A stretch of DNA of 26,018 nucleotides from CAYPHJ01 sp964410485. GTDB lineage: Bacteria; Desulfobacterota; Binatia; UBA9968. Shown here piece after piece: positions 14,505 to 22,138 of the stretch (the first letter of the stretch is position 1; the number at the start of each line of letters is the position of its first letter). Under the pieces are notes generated by a model. The model was not told where the DNA came from and did not search any database. It saw only the letters and a list, made by a program, of their open reading frames with translations. A program made the translations under genes and the position numbers. The stretch spans positions 1 to 26,018 of the forward strand of contig CAYPHJ010000063.1 of NCBI GenBank assembly GCA_964410485.1. The letters are read 5' to 3'.

Positions 14505-15503
14505 CTATCCGGATTTTCGAGCCGTCATGAGACTGCCGCCGTCCGGTAACAAAGAGCGCTCAATGTCTATGAATCCCGCGGCACTTAGCCAATCTCGGTG
14601 TTCACTTTCGGTGTAAGACTCGCCCGCATCGAAATAGTTAATAAAAGTCAAATTGAACCCAACCGCGTCCAGAGGATATCTACGCGAGTCGTCAAGGATC
14701 TGCCCAATGATAAAGAGTTTGCCGCCTGGATTTAATACAGCACCGATATTCTGTAACGCCCGGCGTGTATCTTGCGCGGACAGCACTTGAAGAAACGCCC
14801 TCGCGACGGCTGCATCGTAAGCTCCCGATAACGGCCCGTTTACAACGTCTGCCGCGAGGACTTTGACTCTCTCTGCTGCTCCTTCTTCGATTACGAGTTT
14901 TTGAGCAATCGGTGCGACCTGAGCCAAGTCAACCGCTGTCGCGCTTATATGCGGGCATGCCTTTGTTATCGTTATGGCCATCCCTGCGCCTCCACAGGCC
15001 ACGTCTAGCAGTGTCTTGACCGACGAAAAATCAGCTGTCTGAAGCAAAGCGCGAGCTGATGGAACTGTGCTCGCATTAATATTGCGAAGGAATTTCTCCA
15101 GTTCCTCGGGTGGAGAATTGGAGAAATCCAGCTTTGCCTGTGGGACGCCACTACGGATGGAGTCAGCTGTTTTGAAATTCTCCCGCCATCGCATGGCTAT
15201 GCCCGCATGTCTATTGCCGATGTAGGAAGGTTCGCCCTTTACCAGAAATTGATTGGCTTCGGCAGTGTTTGAGAAAACTCCGTCCTGCTCGTTTAAGAGT
15301 CCTGCGACAACTAGCACGTAGAGAAGAAGGCGCAAGCGTTCAGGGCCTACACCGATCACTGCGGCAAGCTGCTCGGCGGCCATGGGGTTAGCCTTCAAAG
15401 GCGTAAACAGGTCGAGCTGCATACCCGCCAACATCGCGAACCCCGCGTCAACAGCAGCTCTTAGCTTGTTCACGGTCTCCGGTTGAGAAGTTGGGTTTGC
15501 CAT
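14505..15503 (-). CDS. SAM-dependent O-methyltransferase (Methyltransf_2-like)
   Basis: A 332-residue protein with an N-terminal winged-helix dimerisation domain (FAMLAGMQLDLFTPL, AAVIGVGPERLRLLLYVLVVAGLL) and a C-terminal Rossmann methyltransferase domain whose SAM motif is LDVACGGAG (166-174), followed by AVDLA and a late GGKLFIIGQ strand. This is the architecture of caffeate/acetylserotonin/polyketide O-methyltransferases. The acceptor is unknown. The start at 15503 has CCTCC-type complement (AGGAGGGT) just upstream, a good ribosome site. Confidence 0.9.
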   Translation of the reverse strand: MANPTSQPETVNKLRAAVDAGFAMLAGMQLDLFTPLKANPMAAEQLAAVIGVGPERLRLLLYVLVVAGLLNEQDGVFSNTAEANQFLVKGEPSYIGNRHAGIAMRWRENFKTADSIRSGVPQAKLDFSNSPPEELEKFLRNINASTVPSARALLQTADFSSVKTLLDVACGGAGMAITITKACPHISATAVDLAQVAPIAQKLVIEEGAAERVKVLAADVVNGPLSGAYDAAVARAFLQVLSAQDTRRALQNIGAVLNPGGKLFIIGQILDDSRRYPLDAVGFNLTFINYFDAGESYTESEHRDWLSAAGFIDIERSLLPDGGSLMTARKSG

Positions 15504-15607
15504 AGCCTACCCTCCTATGAGCGGACTCCACTACAATCGGGCAAGGTCTGTCAATCCAACGTTAGCCTGTTCTACGTCAGGGTTGGCGAAGGTTAGCCTT
15601 TTTTATT

Positions 15608-15766
15608 GATATTCGACAAAGTGATTCTGAGCCAGTGATCGGCGAAGCCATCGTGGATCGGCTTATCCAGTCATCACAAAAACTCACTTTGAAAGGAGAA
15701 AAATCCTATCGAGAAAAACTTACAGAGAACAAATCACGGTTGAAAAACCAGGGAGGGTTAGGCTAA
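15608..15766 (+). pseudogene. IS21-family IstB helper ATPase, C-terminal remnant
   Basis: The plus strand reads EPVIGEAIVDRLIQSSQKLT LKGEKSYREKL then a stop at 15764-15766. This is the C-terminal end of IstB-type AAA+ transposition helpers (DPxxAEAIVDRLxHxxxxxxLKGESxRxK). The ATPase core and istA are absent, so only the element's right-hand end remains. Confidence 0.65.
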
Positions 15767-15853
15767 ACACTGTCACAATCACTTCGTCGCTTCGCTCCGC
15801 CCGAATCAGTGGTCCCTTTCGTTGAAATCGGGTGGGTCCCTAAAGTGAAATCG
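15767..15853. mobile_element. Right-end repeats of a decayed IS21 element
   Basis: After the IstB remnant come two similar units, GTGGTCCCTTTCGTTGAAATCG-like at 15809-15830 and GTGGGTCCCTAAAGTGAAATCG-like at 15832-15853. They share TCCCT and TGAAATCG at equal spacing. IS21 elements carry such multiple terminal repeats that bind the transposase, and the CGCTTCGCTCCGC stretch before them is also usual. The left end is missing. Confidence 0.5.
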
Positions 15854-15975
15854 AGCAAAAAGGTTCGCGCCTTTATGATTTCCTTGGTCATCGGTCCCGA
15901 CGCGCTGCCCCGCGCTCTCGTACCTTGGAATGGCGCCAAATATTGATCTCATGGTACACTCGATCAAAGTGGATA

Positions 15976-16473
15976 ATGAAACGCACCTTGCAAATTTTAA
16001 ACGAACTGGAAGGCAGCGGCGTGATCGAACGTTACGCCATCGGCGGCGCGATGGGCGCGACTTTTTACGTCGAACCGCTGCTTACGTTCGACCTGGACGT
16101 GTTCGTTGTATTGCCTGCAAATGGCGGGGATTTAATTTCGTTGGCCCCGCTCTATCAGGCGCTTCGGACGCGGGGTTACGCCGAGGAAGGTGAGTGCGTG
16201 CTCATAGAGGGTGTTCCGGTCCAGTTTCTTCCTGCTTATAACGCGCTGTTGGAAGAGGCTCTGAGAGAGGCGACTGAAATGCTTTACGAAGATGTCTCTT
16301 CGAGAGTGGTGCGGGCGGAACATTTGGTCGCCATCTGTTTGCAGACCGGTCGGGACAAAGACCGGGAACGTGTGCGGATTTTTCGCGAGCAGGCCGAACT
16401 TGATATGAGTTATCTAGCGGACGTGCTCCAGCGCCACGGCCTGGAAGGAAAATGGAAGCAATGGACACCATAA
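15976..16473 (+). CDS. Nucleotidyltransferase (AbiEii/DUF6036-like)
   Basis: The start is set at ATG 15976; the ORF is open further upstream without homology. The 165-residue protein has a Pol-beta-type nucleotidyltransferase signature, AIGGAMGATFY (residues 22-31) followed by FDLDVFV with D39 and D41 as likely metal ligands. Such proteins are often toxin or antitoxin parts of AbiE-like systems or stand-alone NTases of unknown target. A conserved-looking 68-codon gene overlaps its end, so the two probably act together. Confidence 0.75.
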   Translation: MKRTLQILNELEGSGVIERYAIGGAMGATFYVEPLLTFDLDVFVVLPANGGDLISLAPLYQALRTRGYAEEGECVLIEGVPVQFLPAYNALLEEALREATEMLYEDVSSRVVRAEHLVAICLQTGRDKDRERVRIFREQAELDMSYLADVLQRHGLEGKWKQWTP

Positions 16474-16667
16474 AACCGGAGATCGCCCGCATTTTCGCCG
16501 CCAAGGAAGCGCGCCGGCACAAACTGGCGGCGTTGCCTTTTCCAGAAAAGGTTCGAGCCGTAGTTTGTCTCCAGCAGATGGCCGCCCCGTTGTTGCGCGC
16601 GCGAGGTAAAAAAGTGCGCGTCTGGACACTCGATCCTCAGGCTACGAACTCCATACCCTTCCGCTGA
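16461..16667 (+). CDS. Small helical partner of the nucleotidyltransferase
   Basis: I start it at ATG 16461 (AAGGA about 10 bases upstream) rather than the in-frame ATG 16452; 68 residues. The protein is basic and helical, with MDTIKPEIARIFAAKEARRHKL and LPFPEKVRAVVCLQQMAAPLL as its core. Small proteins of this look commonly follow NTase genes like the one upstream. It overlaps that gene by 13 bases. No known domain or catalytic residues are seen; an antitoxin or adaptor role is a guess. Confidence 0.65.
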   Translation: MDTIKPEIARIFAAKEARRHKLAALPFPEKVRAVVCLQQMAAPLLRARGKKVRVWTLDPQATNSIPFR

Positions 16668-16707
16668 AGGTTTCGACTTGATCTGTAAACATGAGCGGAA
16701 AACGACA

Positions 16708-17016
16708 ATGAACATCGATATCCCGCGAGAAAAAATCGCCGAGTTCTGCCCCAAGTGGAAAATTGTTGAGCTGCGCCTTTTCGGTTCGGTCCTGCGCGAG
16801 GATTTCCGGCCCGATAGTGACGTGGATGTCCTTGCAACCTTTTCTCCCGACGCCGACTGGAGCTTGCTTGATCACGTAAGAATGGAGGAGGAAGCATCGG
16901 CGTTGTTCGGCAGAAAAGTAGACCTAGTGAATCGGAAGGCGATCGAGCGCAGCGATAACTACATTCGTCGGAAAGCTATCTTGGAAACAGCTCAGCCTTA
17001 TTATGTCGCGGGATAA
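16708..17016 (+). CDS. mntA: MNT-type nucleotidyltransferase antitoxin
   Basis: ATG 16708 gives 102 residues. The minimal nucleotidyltransferase motif is intact: FGSVLREDFRPDSDVDVLATF with G26-S27 and D38-x-D40. In MntA/HepT systems MntA AMPylates or otherwise modifies the HEPN RNase HepT and so silences it. The next gene, overlapping by 14 bases, is a HEPN protein, as expected. That partner is frameshifted, so the module may be defunct. Confidence 0.85.
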   Translation: MNIDIPREKIAEFCPKWKIVELRLFGSVLREDFRPDSDVDVLATFSPDADWSLLDHVRMEEEASALFGRKVDLVNRKAIERSDNYIRRKAILETAQPYYVAG

Positions 17017-17301
17017 GGCCATCCTGGTAGATTTGCTGAAACCCGCTCGGTCGGTCCTACAATTCAAGGGAAGGCTCGGCAAGCGAGCTTTCCTCAGCGA
17101 CGTTAAAACACAGTCCGCGATCTTGCACCAATTGCTGGTCATCGGCGAAGCGGTAAAAAGGCTATCGGACTCGTTTCGTACTGAACACGACGAAATCCCT
17201 TGCCCGCGATCGCAGGAATGCGCGACAAATTGATTCATCAGTATGATGCAGTCGACTTGGACGAAGTGTGTAAAACGGTAACCACGGATATCGAACCCTG
17301 A
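17003..17301 (+). pseudogene. hepT: HEPN ribonuclease (HepT/DUF86), frameshifted
   Basis: The first frame (MSRDKAILVDLLKPARSVLQ...QLLVIGEAVKRLSDSFR...EIP) is a DUF86 HEPN protein, but it goes out of frame at about 17201-17206 and ends after ECATN. The correct continuation, in another frame, is AIAGMRDKLIHQYDAVDLDE up to a stop at 17299-17301 and carries the catalytic RNase motif R-x4-H (RDKLIH, 17221-17238). The frames join if one base is missing at TGCCCGCG. The translated product would therefore lack the active site. Either a loss-of-function allele of the toxin or a sequence error. Confidence 0.8.
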
Positions 17302-17387
17302 TAATCTTTTTAGAAAAGTCTGTGTTAAACGAATAGACCTGCAGCTGGGCACCGGAGTGGAGCAGGTATCCCAATAATCAATACGGA

Positions 17388-17433
17388 GTTGAATTCCTCT
17401 TACGTCTTCTGTTGAATTCCTCTTACGTCTTCT
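17388..17433. repeat. Perfect 23-bp tandem duplication before the amidase gene
   Basis: The unit beginning GTTGAATTCC and ending TACGTCTTCT occurs at 17388-17410 and again at 17411-17433 without mismatch. It ends directly at the AAGGAG ribosome site of the amidase. This is a recent duplication within the leader. Confidence 0.85.
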
Positions 17434-17445
17434 AAGGAGAATCAC

Positions 17446-18738
17446 ATGGCAGATTTATTTCGGTTATCGGCGAGTGAAGCGGCGGCACGGATTCGCGATG
17501 GCAAACTCACCTCCGAAGCTCTGGTGCGCTCCTGTCTCGAGCGGATCGATTCACGGGAATCTGAAGTCAAAGCATGGGTCCATCTGGACCGCGATTTTGC
17601 CCTGGCGCAGGCGCGGGAGTGCGACAGGAGCGAGAGCCGCGGCCCGCTTCACGGCGTTCCATTCGCTGCCAAGGACATTATGGACACGGCCGACTTGCCC
17701 ACGGAGTACGGATCTCCCATCTACAAAGGCAACCGGCCGAAGGCGGACGCGGCGTGCGTGGCACTGAGCCGCGCGGCCGGCGGAGTGCTTTTAGGCAAGA
17801 CGGTGACGACCGAGTTTGCCAGTCGATTTCCATTGGGGAAGACGACGAATCCACACAACCCCCAGCATACGCCCGGCGGTTCCTCCAGCGGTTCCGCCGC
17901 TGTGGTCGCTGATTTCATGGTGCCGCTAGCCTTTGGCACCCAGACTGTCGGATCGGTGATTCGTCCAGCAGCGTTCTGCGGCTGCATCGGCTACAAACCG
18001 AGTTACGGCGAAGTGAGCACGCAGGGCGTGAAGCAGAATACCGCGACCTTCGACACCGTGGGGCTTTTCGCTCGAGCTGTCGAGGATCTCACTCTATTTC
18101 GAGCCGCAGTTACAGGGTTTCCACCGAAAGCCCTGGCCAACATCCCAGTGAACGGGCTCAAGATCGGCTTTTGCCGCACCATGTTTTGGGACCGTGCGGA
18201 GGAGTACACGAAAACTTTCCTCGAAGAAGCTGCAAGCGCGCTAGCGAAGGCGGGAGCAAAGGTCTCCGATTTTGATCTCGGAGCTCCGTTCGAACAGTTC
18301 GAGGCCATGGGCCGGCGCATCAATGATTACGAGTTCTCCCGTGCCCTTACCTGGGAACGGAGTCATCATTGGGACCTTCTGAGCGAGTTCCAGCGCGATA
18401 AACTTACCGGATGGCTCAATGTCTCGTACGAACAATACCGCGAGGCCGAAGCCGCGCTGGGTCAGTGCCGCGGACATCTCGCGGACGCCATGAAGGATAT
18501 CGACCTCTTGCTCACGCCGAGCGCTCTCGGAGAGGCCCCGGCGGGACTGGCCAGTACGGGCGATACCTCGTTCAATATCCTCTCGACTTGGACCTACACT
18601 CCGTGCGTGACGCTGCCGGTGTTTACCGGACCGTCCGGTCTGCCGGTCGGCATTCAGCTGATCGGTCACCGAAACCAGGACCACCGTCTATTGGAAGGGT
18701 CGCAGGCTGTTTACCGGCTGTTCTTGAAATCAACATGA
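17446..18738 (+). CDS. Amidase-signature family hydrolase
   Basis: A 430-residue amidase with the full Ser-cisSer-Lys triad: K76 (FAAKDIMDT), cis-Ser about S146 in GGSSSGSAA, and nucleophile S170 in GTQTVGSVIRPAAF. It hydrolyses amides to carboxylic acid and ammonia; relatives include GatA-like, indoleacetamide and aryl-amide hydrolases. Length is slightly short of the ~470 typical, consistent with a non-GatA amidase. AAGGAG at 17434-17439 supports the start. It could process amides made by the nitrile hydratase encoded 5.6 kb downstream, but the two are not in one operon. Confidence 0.93.
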   Translation: MADLFRLSASEAAARIRDGKLTSEALVRSCLERIDSRESEVKAWVHLDRDFALAQARECDRSESRGPLHGVPFAAKDIMDTADLPTEYGSPIYKGNRPKADAACVALSRAAGGVLLGKTVTTEFASRFPLGKTTNPHNPQHTPGGSSSGSAAVVADFMVPLAFGTQTVGSVIRPAAFCGCIGYKPSYGEVSTQGVKQNTATFDTVGLFARAVEDLTLFRAAVTGFPPKALANIPVNGLKIGFCRTMFWDRAEEYTKTFLEEAASALAKAGAKVSDFDLGAPFEQFEAMGRRINDYEFSRALTWERSHHWDLLSEFQRDKLTGWLNVSYEQYREAEAALGQCRGHLADAMKDIDLLLTPSALGEAPAGLASTGDTSFNILSTWTYTPCVTLPVFTGPSGLPVGIQLIGHRNQDHRLLEGSQAVYRLFLKST

Positions 18739-18832
18739 CCTCCACGTCCGTGGTTGTCCTGAGGGGAGATAGGTAGGCTGGTGACTAATCGGACAAACTG
18801 GAACACGGAGAGGGAATTTGGGGAGTAGAGAT

Positions 18833-18900
18833 ATGCCGAGGCAAGCAAGGCTCGATAGTCCAGGCACCCTCCACCACGTGACGGTTCGAGGGATGTCGAT
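18833..18900 (+). pseudogene. REP-associated tyrosine transposase (RAYT), N-terminal stub
   Basis: From ATG 18833 the product begins MPRQARLDSPGTLHHVTVRG, the usual N-terminus of Y1-type RAYT transposases including the first His-rich strand. Similarity ends after about 21 codons; the open frame runs on to 19048 with unrelated sequence. The HUH and catalytic Tyr regions are absent. The REP-like repeats at 3286-3415 are the kind of sequence such enzymes mobilise. Confidence 0.6.
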
Positions 18901-19060
18901 GACGAGACGGATCGACAAAATTTTGAATACCGGCCATGGGGCAAATCTTTTGTTGCAAGTTATTGCCAGGATTTTTAAACGATGTCTGATGCTTGACGTT
19001 CAACAAGAGGTTTGCTCTTTCGATTTTGACTCATTGAAAAAAGATTGATAGTCACAAATC

Positions 19061-19516
19061 GTGTTGTTGGACCTTTTTACGGATGACGTCGTGTATTGGA
19101 TGCCGGACCGCTACAATCCATTGAACATGACCGACCCGGCGGATGGAGTCTCCAAGCCTGGGCAGCTTGCACTGTTCGAAGATACCAAGGAGACGCTGCA
19201 CCCCCGTGTGGCACGACTTGCCACGGGCGTGGCGTGGGCAGAAGTACCACCGTCGCGTACACGCCACCTCGTAACCAACGTACAGGTGGAGCCGAGTGAA
19301 ACGGCAAACCCCAGGTAGACACCCACAGAGTCCGAGGTGAGGGTTCGGTCCAACTTCCTCGTATACCGGACACAGCTCGAGCATAGTCAGGACTTGTTCG
19401 TAGGGACGCGCGACGATGTATTGCGCAAAGTCAACGGCAAGTGGAAGATTGCCCGACGAACCATCCTTCTGGACCAGGCGGTCCTGTCGTCCGCGAATTT
19501 GAGCGGTTTTTTCTAG
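19061..19516 (+). pseudogene. Ring-hydroxylating dioxygenase beta subunit, broken
   Basis: The frame reads LLDLFTDDVVYWMPDRYN, then HPRVARLATGVAWAEVPPSR and TRHLVTNVQVEPSETANPR, a TAG stop at 19316-19318, and in the same frame SEVRVRSNFLVYRTQLEHSQ, VNGKWKIARRTILLDQAVL and NLSGFF with the natural stop at 19514-19516. This is the SnoaL-like small subunit of aromatic-ring-hydroxylating dioxygenases. About 40 N-terminal residues are missing, replaced by the sequence after the RAYT stub, and one in-frame stop interrupts it. The cis-dihydrodiol dehydrogenase that normally acts next follows 21 bases on. No alpha subunit is present. Confidence 0.8.
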
Positions 19517-19537
19517 CCTGTAGGGTGAGGAAGCTAG

Positions 19538-20329
19538 ATGCAATGGCTTGAGAACGAAGTGGCGGTAGTCACCGGAGCGGGATCCGGGATCGGCAAAGCG
19601 GTGGTGCATCGGTTTGTCGAAGAAGGAGCAAAGGTCGTTGCCTTCGACCTTTCAGGAGATCGCCTAAAGGTCCTCAAGGAAGAGCTGGGCGAAGTCGCGG
19701 TCGTACAGGGCGACGTGAGGAAACTCGACGACAATCGCAAGGCGGTGGCAACGGCAGTCTCCGAGTTCGGCAAGCTCTCGGTCTTCGTCGGCAACGCCGG
19801 TATTCATGACGGGCGCCGGAAACTAGAGGGGTTGTCGGACGAGGAGCTGGAACACGGCTACGATGAGGTTCTGGGGGTCAATCTCAAGGGCTACCTGCTG
19901 GGCGCCAAGGCAGCGTTGCCGGAGCTCAAAAAGACCAGGGGCCGTATGGTCTTTACTCTGTCCACCTCATCTTTCTACGTTGGTGGCGGGGTGCTCTACG
20001 TTGCTTCGAAACACGCGGCGTTGGGCATGATGCGCCAGCTGGCCAACGAACTGGCGCCGGACATCCGAGTGAATGGCGTAGCACCCTCGGGTACGGTGAC
20101 CAATCTCAGAACGGCCCCTGCGCTTGCGGGGAAAAATGCGGCCGCGGCTGGCGTGTTCGGCACCGGTCGCAGTCCCAGGCCTGCCAACAATATACTCGAT
20201 CTCGCCATCGCCCCCGAAGACCATGCCGCTGCGTACGTGCTACTGGCGTCGTCTCAGTCAAAAACCATGACAGGAGCCGTGATTAACACGGACGCCGGCC
20301 GCGGGGTCACGACTTTCAACAGGGGATAA
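19538..20329 (+). CDS. cis-2,3-dihydrodiol dehydrogenase (BphB/HcaB-like SDR)
   Basis: A 263-residue short-chain dehydrogenase with TGAGSGIG (12-19), an acidic residue D37 after strand 2 (NAD preference), GNAGI (85-89), S142, and the Y154-x3-K158 pair (YVASKHA). Segments such as GYLLGAKAALPELKKTRGRMVFTLS resemble cis-biphenyl-dihydrodiol dehydrogenases closely. It would rearomatise a cis-dihydrodiol to a catechol. The broken dioxygenase beta subunit just upstream supports this assignment and shows that the pathway here is incomplete. GAGGAA precedes the ATG. Confidence 0.88.
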   Translation: MQWLENEVAVVTGAGSGIGKAVVHRFVEEGAKVVAFDLSGDRLKVLKEELGEVAVVQGDVRKLDDNRKAVATAVSEFGKLSVFVGNAGIHDGRRKLEGLSDEELEHGYDEVLGVNLKGYLLGAKAALPELKKTRGRMVFTLSTSSFYVGGGVLYVASKHAALGMMRQLANELAPDIRVNGVAPSGTVTNLRTAPALAGKNAAAAGVFGTGRSPRPANNILDLAIAPEDHAAAYVLLASSQSKTMTGAVINTDAGRGVTTFNRG

Positions 20330-20625
20330 TCTCCGTTCCCAGCGCCAGGGTCTAGTCTGCGAATAAAACGGCTCAAATCTTTGTTGGCACACTAGTCGAA
20401 TGCTGCCCACGCGATCGCGAGACTTTGCGTTGGACTTGGGGAGTTTTAAGTCTGAGTCTGATCCCACGCCGGTGTGCTTAAATCACCCGGCTGCGGTCGA
20501 GTGCGGCGGCTTTGGTTGGGAAACGGAATTCCTTGTTGCCCTGATTAGAACTTCCAATCGTGGTGATCCAAAGGGTCAATAATTTTCGCCATTAATCGTC
20601 CCGCGCCGGCTCGGAGCTACGAGGG
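20330..20625. other. Intergenic stretch between convergent genes, nothing recognised
   Basis: A 60-codon open frame at 20400-20582 has no ribosome site and no similarity I know. No hairpin followed by a T-run is obvious for either convergent gene. Confidence 0.4.
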
Positions 20626-21984
20626 CTACTCGGAGAAAAATCCGTGTCGTGGGGCCGCCGGCAGAGGCGCCGGGGTGCCGCGGACGCCTACCGGGAGAGG
20701 CTGCTCGCGCAGCATATGAGCAATCAAAACCTCGCGGACCGTATCCAGGTCCAGCCCGGCCATGGTTGCCTGTTTCGCGACTTCCGCCAGTACGCGATCG
20801 ACGTCTTGCATCATTTTCCACTGCTTGAAGAGATCCACGCTCTCGACGCCCATAGCCTCACCGATCAGCTCGAGAAAGTTGAGGATCTTAAACGGGGACG
20901 TTGTTTCATGGGCGCACAGCTCGCGATGGCAGGCATGATAGATCCCTACGAGACAATCCACGCCGGCGGCCGTCGCCGCGTCGAGCTCCCGCGCATGGAT
21001 CTCGCGTTTATATGCTGGCACAGGCGCGAGCGAGTTGCACATGTAGCCGACCCGGGGTTGTCCGAGATCGACCAGTTCTATCCCCGGGATCGCGGTGAGA
21101 ATCTTTGTGGCTCCTTCGGTTACACCAGCGACGCCCGGGTGCTCGTGCAGAGCGATGCGCTTTTTAACTGGACGAATGAAGTGCGGGCGAAGAAGCTCGA
21201 TTCGCGCGGCGATGTACGGAATTACATGCTGGAGGGCGAAGGCTGCTTCGGTGCTCGGCATGACGATTTCGCTCAGCTGGATGTTGCACGTCGGGCACCA
21301 TGTGAGCACGCGGGAAGCGCCGGTGCCGGCGAATCCGGCCACCGTATTGCCGCCGATTCGACCGGACGCCATTGCGTCGCCGGCACGGTACTGAATGACA
21401 CCGCAGCAGTTCGCCGGACCGCCAAAGACCTTGTAGCGCGCGCCGAGCCGATCCAAGACTTCCAGGCAGAGGAGCGCGATGTGGGGCGTCTTGAGAACAT
21501 TGCAACCAAGATACATAACGATGTCCGGTGCAGCCTCGGATTCGGTGCGTGCTGATCGTGTGAGGGTGGCAATTACGTCGGCGGGGAGTTGCAAGCGCGA
21601 GAGCACCTTCACCGCTTCGGACATCTTTTGGAAACCAGCTTGGCCGGTAGCGTGGCGCTCCTTTGCTTCCCGCCGCTCGTTGAGCCTGAGGCGGGTCGCC
21701 GCCAACATAAAGCGCGGATTGACGCCGTCGTCGCAGACAGAGAGACAGCGACCCGAACCGGTGCATGTCTCCGCCCAGCGGGCGCCGCGGCTCGTCGGAT
21801 CGCCTCCACCACGGAGAATGTCCAGCACGTCGCCGACGATCGCGCTCGGCTCGCGGGTATCGATCCCAGCCGGTCCCGCTGTCGGACAGACTTCGACGCA
21901 CTTCGCGCAGCGAGTGCAGCGATCAAGGATCTCTTGCACCCTGCTATCAATCGCGGCGATGAATGCGTCAGCGCGGTCGGTCAT
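20626..21984 (-). CDS. Heterodisulfide-reductase-like (Fe-S)-binding protein
   Basis: I start it at ATG 21984 (GGGG about 7 bases upstream; an in-frame TTG lies 4 codons earlier); 452 residues. The N-terminal ferredoxin part has a complete 4Fe-4S motif, CTRCAKCVEVCP, and a second motif CTGSGRCLSVCDD in which Ser replaces one Cys. Then one good CCG domain follows (YLGCNVL...GPANCCGVIQYRAG...WCPTCN), which in HdrB/HdrD binds a non-cubane cluster. The second CCG-like domain is degenerate (GYMCNSL...DCLVGIYHACHRELC). It should be an electron-transfer subunit for a disulfide, glycolate or similar oxidoreductase. No flavin partner is in the window. Confidence 0.85.
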   Translation of the reverse strand: MTDRADAFIAAIDSRVQEILDRCTRCAKCVEVCPTAGPAGIDTREPSAIVGDVLDILRGGGDPTSRGARWAETCTGSGRCLSVCDDGVNPRFMLAATRLRLNERREAKERHATGQAGFQKMSEAVKVLSRLQLPADVIATLTRSARTESEAAPDIVMYLGCNVLKTPHIALLCLEVLDRLGARYKVFGGPANCCGVIQYRAGDAMASGRIGGNTVAGFAGTGASRVLTWCPTCNIQLSEIVMPSTEAAFALQHVIPYIAARIELLRPHFIRPVKKRIALHEHPGVAGVTEGATKILTAIPGIELVDLGQPRVGYMCNSLAPVPAYKREIHARELDAATAAGVDCLVGIYHACHRELCAHETTSPFKILNFLELIGEAMGVESVDLFKQWKMMQDVDRVLAEVAKQATMAGLDLDTVREVLIAHMLREQPLPVGVRGTPAPLPAAPRHGFFSE

Positions 21985-22138
21985 AACTAACCCCAATGAA
22001 CAATATCGTGAACAAGCAACTGCAGCGATAGCAGCGCAACTATGCAGACTTCGTCATTTGCTGTTTCCCGTTCACGTGCATCAGATATAGGCGATGCGCA
22101 GCGCTTGTGTCAACTTGGGTGCGGCCGCTTAGGCCGGC

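Noticed and set aside
18818..19048. 76-codon ORF as an intact small gene
   Set aside because: Only the first ~21 codons after ATG 18833 resemble RAYT; the remainder is unrelated run-on sequence.
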